From NCBI GenBank assembly GCA_041690535.1, contig JAWLHA010000064.1:1-23159 (forward strand): a DNA stretch of 23,159 nt, given 5' to 3'. This stretch comes from JAWLHA01 sp041690535. Lineage in GTDB: Bacteria; Pseudomonadota; Gammaproteobacteria; Thiohalomonadales; Thiohalomonadaceae. This document shows, one piece after another, positions 1 to 7,132 of the stretch; positions within the stretch are counted from its first letter, which is position 1; each line of letters opens with the position of its first letter. Below the pieces are notes generated by a model. It saw nothing but the letters and a program-made list of their open reading frames with translations, had not been told where the DNA came from and searched no databases. The position numbers and the translations under genes were made by a program.

Positions 1-57
1 TGTCAATACATCCATGTACGCTCGACGGCCGCGTCCATGCGGCCGACGACCTGCTTT

Positions 58-99
58 CAAGGACTTACATCGCTCTTGGGTAAGTATGCGTTTACCCTG
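58..99 (+). repeat. Family B palindrome, rearranged partial copy
   Basis: The right end, TAAGTATGCGTTTACCCTG, matches the right arm of the family B elements at 5858, 15698 and 17486. The preceding AAGGACTTACATCGCT is the reverse complement of their internal AGCGATGTAAGTCCTT, so the core is inverted relative to the arm. No left arm is recognisable and no target duplication is seen. Confidence 0.6.
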
Positions 100-193
100 C
101 CCGTTCCTCGAATTCCTGCGCGGTCACTGGTAGCATGCGCTCCTCTTCGCGCCGGTTCGGGCGCACTTGCATTCCGCTCACAGGAGACACTTG

Positions 194-1147
194 ATGCTGA
201 CCGCCGTTGGTGCCGTCGTTCTGGGCTTTGCTCTGCTGATCTGGGGCGCCGATCGCTTCGTGGACGGGGCCGCCGCCACGGCCCGCAATCTGGGGGTTTC
301 TCCGCTGATGGTGGGTTTGCTCATCGTCGGCTTTGGTACCTCCGCCCCCGAGATGCTGGTCTCCGCCCTCGCCGCTTGGGAGGGGAACAGCGGCCTTTCC
401 ATCGGTAATGCCGTGGGCTCCAACATCACCAACATCGCCCTTATCCTCGGAATTGCGGCACTGGTCCGCCCCATGGCCGTCCACTCGGGACTGCTGCGCC
501 GTGAGTTGCCCATCCTGTTGGCCGCGATCCTCTTTGCCCTGCTGATCATGATCGATGGCGAGCTGAACCGCGTGGATGGCCTGTTGCTGCTTGCGGGGTT
601 TGTGGTGCAGATCTACTGGACCGTAAGCCTGGCGCGGCGTGAACGGGCCGACGCACTGGCCAGTGAATTCGAGGCGGAGATCCCCACGGGGATGTCTACC
701 CAGCGGGGACTGTTCTGGATCGGCTTCGGCCTGCTGCTCCTCATCGGGAGCTCACGCATACTGGTGTGGGGGGCGGTGGAGATCGCCACCGCCTTCGGCA
801 TCAGCGACCTCATCATCGGCTTGACCATCGTCGCCATCGGCACCAGCCTGCCGGAGCTGGCGGCCTCCGTGGCTGCGGCCTTGAAGGGCGAACACGATAT
901 TGCCATCGGCAACGTGGTGGGCTCCAATACCTTCAACACCTTGGCGGTGCTCGGACTGCCCGGTGTCATCGGCCCGGGCCCCTTCGATCCGGAGCTGCTC
1001 ACCCGCGATTTTCCCATGATGATCGGGCTGACACTGGCGCTCTTTGCCATGGCCTACGGTTTTCGTGGCGAGGGGAAAATCAACCGGTTGGAGGCCTCCC
1101 TGCTGCTCTGCTCATTCCTCGGCTACCAATGGGTTCTGTTCGGCTGA
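194..1147 (+). CDS. Calcium/sodium antiporter (CaCA family, YrbG-like)
   Basis: Predicted inner-membrane cation exchanger that couples Ca2+ movement to Na+ or H+. Start: an AGGAG eight to nine bases upstream of ATG 194 favours it over an in-frame TTG at 167. The 317 residues form two homologous halves of hydrophobic helices, as in YrbG-type proteins. The alpha repeats are visible: GFGTSAPEM (residues 47-55) with GNAVGSNITN (71-80), and in the second half IGTSLPEL followed by GNVVGSNTFN. The acidic residues of the GTSxPE motifs are the expected ion ligands. It stands alone between two partial family B palindromes. The family is clear; ion specificity is inferred from the family only. Confidence 0.93.
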   Translation: MLTAVGAVVLGFALLIWGADRFVDGAAATARNLGVSPLMVGLLIVGFGTSAPEMLVSALAAWEGNSGLSIGNAVGSNITNIALILGIAALVRPMAVHSGLLRRELPILLAAILFALLIMIDGELNRVDGLLLLAGFVVQIYWTVSLARRERADALASEFEAEIPTGMSTQRGLFWIGFGLLLLIGSSRILVWGAVEIATAFGISDLIIGLTIVAIGTSLPELAASVAAALKGEHDIAIGNVVGSNTFNTLAVLGLPGVIGPGPFDPELLTRDFPMMIGLTLALFAMAYGFRGEGKINRLEASLLLCSFLGYQWVLFG

Positions 1148-1155
1148 CCTCACTC

Positions 1156-1177
1156 CCGACATCCCTGTCGGTCGTAT
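1156..1177 (+). terminator. Possible weak terminator after the antiporter gene
   Basis: A 6 bp stem CCGACA/TGTCGG with a TCCC loop lies nine bases after the antiporter stop and is followed by TCGTATT. The stem is short and the T-run poor, so this is tentative. Confidence 0.3.
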
Positions 1178-1195
1178 TCACAGCGGACCTGCTTT

Positions 1196-1239
1196 GACGG
1201 CTCACAGCACGGCCGTGGCGTAGGTGTACGTTCACCCTG
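1196..1239 (-). repeat. Family B palindrome, diverged half copy
   Basis: GCTCACAGCACGGCCGT followed by GGCGTAGGTGTACGTTCACCCTG is a diverged reverse-complement copy of the left half of family B. The preceding GACCTGCTTT also precedes the copy at position 58, so both share a variant structure. No direct repeat flanks it. Confidence 0.55.
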
Positions 1240-1600
1240 GCCGCGCCCCGGCCGTAGCCTGCGTCGGGGCCAATGGGTGCTCTGGGGTGCTCTGTCGTCC
1301 GTATTGTGAGGGAGATCCAATATCCGGGCTGTTGGTTGCGCCGAAATTGACATAGCTCAATTTGGCGCTGCAACCGCCCGTGCTATGTTGGCAGCCAAGA
1401 GTTGCGGGCGACCCGAACCCTGGAGTCTGCCTGAAGAGATTGGACACAATTGGACCCACGGTGATCTCCCCCACTGCATTGCTTGTACTGCCGCTCCACC
1501 GAACATCACCAGGGCGGGTTGTGGGGTCGCGGGGGCGCGCACCTGATCGCTCTGGTGAAGTCGCCAACGCCGTCGCAGGACGGCACCAGACCAAGCGGGA
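1240..1600. other. Intergenic stretch without a supported gene
   Basis: No reading frame here has a convincing start or a recognisable domain. A minus-strand frame stays open across it and continues as the antisense shadow of the TPR gene, so its openness is not independent evidence of coding. It may hold degraded coding sequence. Confidence 0.4.
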
Positions 1601-2734
1601 GTGCTGTTCATGGTGCTGCAGTTTGCGGTTAACACTTCCGGCCACGCCGGCACACGGCCGGCCTTCGAAAAGACGCTCATCCCGTGCCGAGATCAACGCC
1701 GCGCCGCCAAGCTTTACCCTTCCGCCTGGCAGCAGTGCATCAACAGCGTCCTGCAGGCCACCAATCCCCTGGAGTCCACCGCTTCCGCCGAGTGGCTGAT
1801 CGCACTGGCCCACAGCACCGGGAGTGATTTCTTCCTCGCCGGCGCACACTTCGTTGAGGGCATCGTGCTGCACAACGGCGGGGACTTCCAGGATGCCATC
1901 GGAGCGTTCAGCGAGGCCATCACCCTCAGCCCCGCGCACGAGTATGAACGCCAGAAAAGATACTACAGCCTGCTGTTGCGGGTTCCGGCCTTCGGATATC
2001 TCGCCCACACCCTCTGGTACCTCGGCCATCCGAAGCTCGCCGAAGACCGGATGGCCACGGCGCTTTCGGTCGGGCGCAACGCCGATCACCCCCAAAGCCT
2101 GATGGCCGCCCTCTCCTTTCGTGACACCTTTCTCTTCCTGATGCGCGACATCGAAGGCGTCTACGAAGGGGCGAACGAGACCATCAGACTCAGCACCGAA
2201 AGCCGGTTGCCGAACTGGTCCATAGGCGCAGAACTGCTAAGCGGCTGGGCTGCCGCCGCGGGCGGGGATCGAGAGGCGGCTCAGCGCCTGTTGGCCGGCG
2301 AAATCGGGTTCCAAAAGGCCTACGGCGTGATGGCGATGGTCTACTACCTCATCACCGCAGAGGCCTGCGTGTTCGTGAAGGACTACAAGAGCGCCCTCAC
2401 GGCGGCGCAAAAAGGTCTGGAGCTCACGACCCAAACCGGCATCCGTTATAGCGAGTCCGAGCTCTACCGCATCAGCGCTGAATGCCTGCTGCATACAGCC
2501 GGGCGAAGCCGAAAAGAGGCGGAGCGACAGTTGGAGCGGGCGCTCGAGATCAGCCGCAGCCAGCAAGCCCGCTCCCTCGAACTGCGCGCGGCCCTTGCGC
2601 TCGGCCGGCTCTGGGCCGATGAGGGGAAGAGGACCGAGGCGCGTGCAGTGGTGCAGAGGGTCTATGGTGCCTTCACGGAGGGCTTTGAAACCGACGACAT
2701 GTTGCGTGCCCGCCGGCTTCTCGATCAGCTCTAA
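1601..2734 (+). pseudogene. TPR-repeat protein, probable C-terminal remnant of a cyclase/AAA-ATPase/TPR protein
   Basis: The frame from GTG 1601 gives 377 residues, mostly alpha-helical repeats of tetratricopeptide type: paired helices with periodic A/G/Y/L positions, for example FQDAIGAFSEAITLSP, then LWYLGHPKLAEDRMATAL, and near the end RAALALGRLWADEGKRTEAR. The closing pattern VYGAFTEGFETDDMLRARRLL resembles the C-terminus of large bacterial adenylate/guanylate cyclase proteins in which a cyclase domain and an AAA ATPase domain precede a TPR region. Those upstream domains are absent: no cyclase or Walker A motif occurs in any frame upstream. The start is weak, without a clear Shine-Dalgarno sequence. 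I read it as a 5'-truncated gene, though expression as a stand-alone TPR protein is possible. Confidence 0.65.
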
Positions 2735-2760
2735 CGGCCAAAACACCGGTTACACAAGCG

Positions 2761-2861
2761 GATGGGGCACCCAGGTCACCCATTGAAGCGAACGGTGGGT
2801 TGTTCCGCGGATGCGCCACCCAAGACACCCACTTGAAAGCGAACGGCGGTTGTTCCGGGGG
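2761..2861 (+). repeat. Tandem pair of ~50 bp repeats
   Basis: Two adjacent units (2761-2809 and 2810-2861) share the frame of a GCACCC or CCACCC segment, CACCCATTGAAGCGAACGG and GGTTGTTCCG. A third copy lies at 3156-3205. No terminal inverted repeat or target duplication is visible. Confidence 0.7.
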
Positions 2862-2934
2862 CTTGGTTTGGTTCGCCCCCCCCATTCTTCCGGGTATGCC
2901 CCGAATGAACAACCTATAGAGAGATCACAGCTAT

Positions 2935-3121
2935 AGAGCACCGAACAGGTAAACCGAAAGATCGCCAATCGCAGCCAAGTTGCGCCGCAGGTGGCGGGGG
3001 CAGCGAACCGAGGTAGGGTGGATAAGCGCAGCGCATCCACCAATTCGACGCCGCACGGTGGATGCGCTGCGCTTATCCACCCTACATGTTGGCCGCCTCG
3101 GATTTATCTGTTCGGTGCTCT
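2935..3121. mobile_element. Family A inverted-repeat element (MITE-like), copy 1
   Basis: A 187 bp element bounded by perfect 14 bp inverted ends, AGAGCACCGAACAG and CTGTTCGGTGCTCT. Inside it, 3013-3085 is a 73 bp palindrome whose 29 bp arms begin GTAGGGTGGATAAGC. It has no coding capacity. Copy 2 at 3227 has the same length and nearly the same sequence. The nested inverted repeats and multiple copies suggest a non-autonomous transposable element. Confidence 0.8.
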
Positions 3122-3155
3122 AGCATAGAGCGATCACATCTAGCGAAGCATCAGA

Positions 3156-3205
3156 ATGGGGCACCTAGGTCACCCATTGAAGCGAACGGTGGGTTGTTCC
3201 GGGGG
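3156..3205 (+). repeat. Third copy of the ~50 bp repeat
   Basis: GGGGCACCTAGGTCACCCA and the following GCGAACGGTGGGTTGTTCCG closely match the unit at 2761-2809. It sits in the spacer between the two 187 bp family A elements. Confidence 0.7.
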
Positions 3206-3226
3206 TCGGTTCTATATTCCACGGCT

Positions 3227-3413
3227 AGAGCACCAAACAGGTAAACCGAAAGATCGCCAATCGCAGCCAAGTTGCCCCGCAGGTGGCGGGGGCCGCGAAC
3301 CGAGGTAGGGTGGATAAGCACAGCGCATCCACCAATTCAACGCCGCACGGTGGATGCGCTGCGCTTATCCACCCTACATGTTGGGCGCATCGGATTTATC
3401 TGTTCGGTGCTCT
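3227..3413. mobile_element. Family A inverted-repeat element (MITE-like), copy 2
   Basis: A 187 bp near-duplicate of 2935-3121, offset by exactly 292 bp. The left end reads AGAGCACCAAACAG (one change) and the right end CTGTTCGGTGCTCT. The internal palindrome is 3305-3377. The similarity continues about 30 bp past the right end into the proB stop codon region. Confidence 0.8.
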
Positions 3414-3431
3414 GGCATAGAGAGATCACAT

Positions 3432-4556
3432 CTAGCGGAGCATCAAATTGTCGCGGTGGATGAGCTCGGGTTCGTCCACGTAGCCGAGGACCTCCTGAAA
3501 GCGGCCACTGGGCAGGCCCAGGATGCGGCGTGTTTCGGCCGCGCCGTAGTTGACCAAGCCTCGGGCCACTTCGCCCCCCTCCTCGTCCACGCAGGCAACC
3601 ATTTCGCCCCGCTGGAAGTCCCCCTCCACCGCCTTCACCCCCACGGCCAGGAGGCTGCGTCCCTGCTCACGCAGCACCCGCACGGCGCCGGCATCCAGCA
3701 CCAGACGCCCCCGCATCTGAAGGTGACCGGCCAGCCACCGCTTGCGTGCGGCGAGCGGTTCCTGGTCGGGCAGGAACAGGGTACCGACCGACTCCCCGGC
3801 ACGGATGCGACGCAGCGCGCCCGCCTCGCGCCCGGCGGCGATAACGGTTGCGGCACCGGAGCGCGCCGCCAGCCGCGCCGCCCGCACCTTGGTCAGCATC
3901 CCGCCACGCCCCAGCGACCCGCCTTTGGCGCCGGCCATCGCTTCAAGCGAGGGTTCACTCGCCTGCACCTGGTGGAGGAACCTGGCGTCGGGGTGCTGCC
4001 GGGGATCCTTGTCGAACATCCCCTGCTGATCCGTCAGAATCACGAGCACATCGGCTTCGATGAGGTTGGCCACCAACGCGCCGAGCGTGTCGTTATCGCC
4101 GAACTTGATCTCGTCGGTGACAACGGTGTCGTTTTCGTTCACCACCGGGACAACCCCCAGGCTGAGCAGGGTGCGAAGCGTGCTGCGCGCGTTGAGGTAG
4201 CGGCGGCGGTTGGAGAGGTCATCGTGGGTGAGGAGGATCTGCGCGGTGTGCATTCCATGCTGGTGGAAACGCGACTCATAGGCCTGCACCAGCCCCATCT
4301 GGCCAACGGCGGCCGCGGCCTGGAGTTCGTGAAGGGCGCTGGGCCGCTCGGCCCACCCGAGACGGCTCATGCCCTCCGCCACCGCGCCGGAGGAGACAAG
4401 CACCAACTCCACACCCTCGCGGCGGAGGGCGGCCATCTGCTCGACCCACTCCCCGATCCCCTCGAGATTGAGGCCGCGTCCATCGTTGGTGAGCAGCGCA
4501 CTACCGATCTTGACGACCCACCGGCGGGTCTTCGCAAGTTCCTGACGAGTGTTCAT
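3432..4556 (-). CDS. proB: Glutamate 5-kinase
   Basis: Catalyses ATP-dependent phosphorylation of glutamate to gamma-glutamyl phosphate, the first step of proline synthesis, in the cytoplasm. The 374-residue length fits the family: an N-terminal amino-acid kinase domain followed by a C-terminal PUA domain. Visible motifs are WVVKIGSALLT near the N-terminus, LVLVSSGAVAEG, VVPVVNENDTV, KFGDNDTLGALVA, LTDQQGMFDKDPR and GRGGMLTKVRAA. The PUA part carries GRLVLDAGAVRVL and FQRGEMVACVDEEG. The start is ATG 4556, with an AAGGA rather far upstream; an in-frame GTG at 4583 would add nine residues. It lies 171 bp downstream of obg on the same strand. Its last four codons and stop are repeated at about 3140-3154. 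Confidence 0.96.
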   Translation of the reverse strand: MNTRQELAKTRRWVVKIGSALLTNDGRGLNLEGIGEWVEQMAALRREGVELVLVSSGAVAEGMSRLGWAERPSALHELQAAAAVGQMGLVQAYESRFHQHGMHTAQILLTHDDLSNRRRYLNARSTLRTLLSLGVVPVVNENDTVVTDEIKFGDNDTLGALVANLIEADVLVILTDQQGMFDKDPRQHPDARFLHQVQASEPSLEAMAGAKGGSLGRGGMLTKVRAARLAARSGAATVIAAGREAGALRRIRAGESVGTLFLPDQEPLAARKRWLAGHLQMRGRLVLDAGAVRVLREQGRSLLAVGVKAVEGDFQRGEMVACVDEEGGEVARGLVNYGAAETRRILGLPSGRFQEVLGYVDEPELIHRDNLMLR

Positions 4557-4727
4557 GGACGATTTTGCGATCCTTGGAATCACCTACTTGTGACAACGGA
4601 CGACCGACGTCGGCCCGGGAAAGGCGGATACGCGTTACGCGGTTCGAGATGCGCGGGGATGTGTCGCTGCGCGAGGCTGATTCTATGCAAGCTGTGCCCG
4701 AAGCGCCTCCAGCCCCGTATCTCGCAT

Positions 4728-5801
4728 CTAATCCCTCGTCTCTTCCGCCCCGCCCTCCTCCGGAGGCACGGCCGACTCGGACGCCGCAGGCTCTCTCTGC
4801 TCCTCGATGTGCCTCATGATGTCGAAGCTCAGCTCACGGGTGCCCGCCTTGGAGATCGCGGAGACCCGGTAGACCGGCCCTTCCCACCCCAGCCGGGCAA
4901 CGATATCGTCACAGCGAACGTCGCGCTCCGCCTCGGGGAGCAGGTCGAGCTTGTTCAGCACCAGCCAGCGTTCCCTTTGGGCCAACTCCGGGCTGAATTT
5001 CTCCAGCTCGTGGGCAATGGCATGCACCGACTCCACGGGATCGGACCCATCGAAAGGGGCGACATCCACCAGGTGGAGCAGCAAGCGGGTACGCGCCAGG
5101 TGCCTGAGGAAGCGGATACCCAGCCCCGCCCCCTCGGCCGCCCCCTCGATGAGCCCAGGGATGTCGGCGATGACGAAGCTGCGGTGTGGCTCGATGCTCA
5201 CCACCCCGAGATTGGGATAGAGGGTGGTAAAGGGGTAATCGGCAACCTTGGGGCGCGCCGCCGAGACCGAGCGGATGAAGGTGGACTTGCCGGCGTTGGG
5301 CATCCCCAACAGACCCACGTCGGCCAGCACTTTCAGCTCGAGACGCAACATGCGGATTTCGCCCGGCGTGCCCGGCGTGGACTGCCGCGGGGCGCGATTG
5401 GTGCTGCTCTTGAAATGCATGTTGCCCAAGCCGTGGCGTCCACCTTGGGCCACCAGCAGCCGCTGCTTGTCGCGGACGAGATCGCCGAGCACCTCGCCCG
5501 TTTCCATATCGTGGACGATGGTGCCCACCGGCACCGGGATCTCCAGATCCTCCCCGCTCTTGCCGGTACACTGCCGCCCGGCGCCGGGCTGGCCGGTCTT
5601 GGCGCGGAAGCTTCGCTCGAAGCGCAGGTCCACCAGGGTGTTCAGATTGGCATCGGCCACCAGATAAATGCTGCCGCCATCGCCGCCGTCCCCCCCGTCG
5701 GGCCCGCCGAAGGGGATGTACTTCTCGCGGCGGAAACTGACAGTGCCATTGCCGCCTTTGCCGGCTTCGACGCGGATGGTCGTCTCGTCAACGAATTTCA
5801 T
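4728..5801 (-). CDS. obg: Obg-family GTPase (ribosome assembly, CgtA/ObgE)
   Basis: Essential GTPase that binds the 50S subunit late in assembly and links it to stress signalling. The 357 residues start MKFVDE, the conserved Obg N-terminus. The glycine-rich Obg fold covers about residues 1-159 (GKGGNG, then GGPDGGDGGDGG). The G domain follows: G1 GMPNAGKS (166-173), switch I YPFTTL, G3 DIPGLIEGA (213-221) and G4 NKLD. The acidic tail EEGGAEETRD is typical. The start codon has no Shine-Dalgarno sequence; the upstream mRNA is pyrimidine-rich (CTTGTATCTCTTCTCCC before ATG). A terminator and about 550 bp of repeats separate it from rpmA, so it may be expressed partly apart from rplU-rpmA. Confidence 0.97.
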   Translation of the reverse strand: MKFVDETTIRVEAGKGGNGTVSFRREKYIPFGGPDGGDGGDGGSIYLVADANLNTLVDLRFERSFRAKTGQPGAGRQCTGKSGEDLEIPVPVGTIVHDMETGEVLGDLVRDKQRLLVAQGGRHGLGNMHFKSSTNRAPRQSTPGTPGEIRMLRLELKVLADVGLLGMPNAGKSTFIRSVSAARPKVADYPFTTLYPNLGVVSIEPHRSFVIADIPGLIEGAAEGAGLGIRFLRHLARTRLLLHLVDVAPFDGSDPVESVHAIAHELEKFSPELAQRERWLVLNKLDLLPEAERDVRCDDIVARLGWEGPVYRVSAISKAGTRELSFDIMRHIEEQREPAASESAVPPEEGGAEETRD

Positions 5802-5857
5802 GGGAGAAGAGATACAAGAGACAAGATAAAAGATGCAAGTCTTTGACACCCGAAGGG

Positions 5858-5933
5858 CAGGGTGAACGCATACTTACGCAACGGCCGTGCTGTGAGCGAT
5901 GTAAGTCCTTGGGCAAGTATGCGGTTACCCCGT
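5858..5933 (+). mobile_element. Family B palindromic element with 10 bp direct repeats, copy 1
   Basis: A 76 bp element starting CAGGGTGAACGCATACTTAC and ending GCGGTTACCCCGT, with the internal core CGGCCGTGCTGTGAGCGATG. It is flanked by perfect 10 bp direct repeats ACCCGAAGGG at 5848-5857 and 5934-5943, as expected for a target duplication. Joining the flanks restores a hairpin-like target, CTTTGAC to GTCAAAG. It lies upstream of obg. Confidence 0.75.
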
Positions 5934-5992
5934 ACCCGAAGGGTCAAAGGTTGCGACCGTCGCGCCGACCGAAAGTGCGCAGATCCAGGCCT

Positions 5993-6078
5993 GGTGCACC
6001 GAACGGATAACTCCAGTGCGTCCCAATTGCTGCAAACTGGCCCAAGTACGTAGGGTGGATAAAGGTACATATCCACCA
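5993..6078. repeat. Partial family A element
   Basis: A diverged outer end, GTGCACCGAACGG, is followed at 6050 by the left arm GTAGGGTGGATAA. The arm then diverges (AGGTACATATCCACC) and the opposite palindrome arm is missing. It probably represents a decayed or recombined copy next to the element at 6155. Confidence 0.5.
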
Positions 6079-6154
6079 TTGACGCCGACTCCTACCGGTG
6101 CAGTTCCTGGTTTTCAGCCTGGAACACCGCCAGATAAATTCGATCCGCCCTGAT

Positions 6155-6228
6155 GTAGGGTGGATAAGCGTAGCGCATCCACCGGGTCGCGCCACGAATG
6201 GTGGATGCACTGCGCTTATCCACCCTAC
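6155..6228. repeat. Family A palindrome
   Basis: A 74 bp inverted repeat, GTAGGGTGGATAAGCGTAG to GCGCTTATCCACCCTAC. Upstream, GAACACCGCCAGATAAAT (from about 6123) resembles the inner side of the outer inverted repeat of the 187 bp elements, so a larger diverged element is likely. Confidence 0.75.
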
Positions 6229-6308
6229 GCCGTGGGCAGGAGCGGCACCCCGCTGCAATCACTCCTGCAAGGCCGCTTGCCACAACAGGCCGGAACAGCA
6301 ACCGCCTA

Positions 6309-6338
6309 CAAAAAACCCCGTCGAGGGACGGGGTTCTT
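6309..6338 (-). terminator. Intrinsic terminator after rpmA
   Basis: On the minus strand AACCCCGTC CCTC GACGGGGTT forms a nine-pair stem with a four-base loop and runs straight into a T-tract. It lies about 20 bases past the rpmA stop, so most rplU-rpmA transcripts should end before obg. Confidence 0.85.
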
Positions 6339-6357
6339 TGACGGAGCCTTGCGCAGC

Positions 6358-6618
6358 TTATTCGGCCGCAACGATGCTCACGTACTTGCGATTTTTCGGG
6401 CCCTTGGTCTCGAACACCACCCGACCGTCCGCCTTGGCGAACAAGGTGTCGTCGTGGCCACGACCGACATTCACGCCGGGGTGGAAACGGGTGCCGCGCT
6501 GACGGACGATGATGTTGCCGGCGCGCACAATTTCACCGCCGAAGCGCTTCACGCCAAGGCGCTTGGAGATGGAATCACGACCGTTACGGGTGCTACCACC
6601 TGCTTTCTTGTGAGCCAT
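6358..6618 (-). CDS. rpmA: 50S ribosomal protein L27
   Basis: Large-subunit protein whose N-terminal tail reaches the peptidyl-transferase centre. The 86 residues start MAHKKAGGSTRNGRDS, the diagnostic L27 N-terminus, and include RLGVKRFGGE, AGNIIVRQRGT and the FHPGVNVGRGHDDTLFA segment. There is no N-terminal propeptide of the Firmicutes type. An AAGGTAGG lies upstream of the ATG. It is 18 bp downstream of rplU and forms an operon with it; an intrinsic terminator follows. Confidence 0.99.
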   Translation of the reverse strand: MAHKKAGGSTRNGRDSISKRLGVKRFGGEIVRAGNIIVRQRGTRFHPGVNVGRGHDDTLFAKADGRVVFETKGPKNRKYVSIVAAE

Positions 6619-6636
6619 TGCTGCCTACCTTTTGCT

Positions 6637-6951
6637 TTAGCCGGCGCTGATGCCGGTGATTTCCAATTCGGTGAAGTATTGGCGATGCCCCTGCGTCTTC
6701 ATGTGGTGCTTGCGACGACGGAACTTGATGATGCGGATCTTCTCGCCGCGGCCGTGAGATTTCACGGTTGCCGTCACCTTGCCGCCATCCACGTAGGGGG
6801 CCCCAATCTTGATGTCCTCGCCGTTGGCAACCATCAGTACCTCATTGAGGTCGACGTTGGCGCCGACTTCGGCGGGGAGCAGTTCAACCCGCAGGGTCTG
6901 TCCCTCGGTCACTCGGTACTGTTTGCCACCGGTCTTGATTACCGCGTACAT
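6637..6951 (-). CDS. rplU: 50S ribosomal protein L21
   Basis: Early-assembly 23S rRNA-binding protein. The 104 residues start MYAVIKTGGKQYRVTEG, the typical L21 N-terminus, and end with the conserved KFRRRKHHMKTQGHRQYFTELEITGI region. The ATG at 6951 has GGAG seven bases upstream; an in-frame start at 6987 would add 12 unconserved residues and is rejected. It is the first gene of rplU-rpmA and is driven by a strong sigma-70 promoter at 7000-7028. Confidence 0.98.
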   Translation of the reverse strand: MYAVIKTGGKQYRVTEGQTLRVELLPAEVGANVDLNEVLMVANGEDIKIGAPYVDGGKVTATVKSHGRGEKIRIIKFRRRKHHMKTQGHRQYFTELEITGISAG

Positions 6952-6999
6952 GCCGCTTCTCCAAACGCTTGTGTTCTTCAGGGCCACGAAAGACCGGCA

Positions 7000-7028
7000 A
7001 TTCTAGCGTTTGCCATTCGCAAGGTCAA
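7000..7028 (-). promoter_or_regulatory. Sigma-70 promoter for rplU-rpmA
   Basis: On the minus strand a -35 TTGACC (7028-7023), a 17 bp spacer and a -10 TAGAAT (7005-7000) make a near-consensus promoter. It lies about 50 bp upstream of the L21 start codon. Confidence 0.8.
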
Positions 7029-7038
7029 ACCCCATAAT
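7010..7038 (+). promoter_or_regulatory. Sigma-70 promoter for ispB
   Basis: On the plus strand TTGCCA (7010-7015), a 17 bp spacer and CATAAT (7033-7038) form a good promoter pointing at ispB. It overlaps the opposing rplU promoter by most of its length, so polymerase binding at the two should be mutually exclusive. Confidence 0.65.
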
Positions 7039-7132
7039 ATGGCGCTTTCCGGGCCGGGGCTGCCTTGACGCCCTCGCAGCGTCTTCCCTAGCATCTGCTG
7101 GATTTTTTTGTCGCCAGACCACTTGCTATCTG

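Noticed and set aside
1232..2095. Minus-strand frame across the TPR gene and its upstream region
   Set aside because: Most of it is antisense to the TPR gene and no domain or start signal is visible. A decayed fragment at 1260-1530 cannot be excluded.
3354..5846. Very long plus-strand open frame (830 residues)
   Set aside because: It is antisense to proB and obg, which have complete family motifs. The open frame follows from high GC content.
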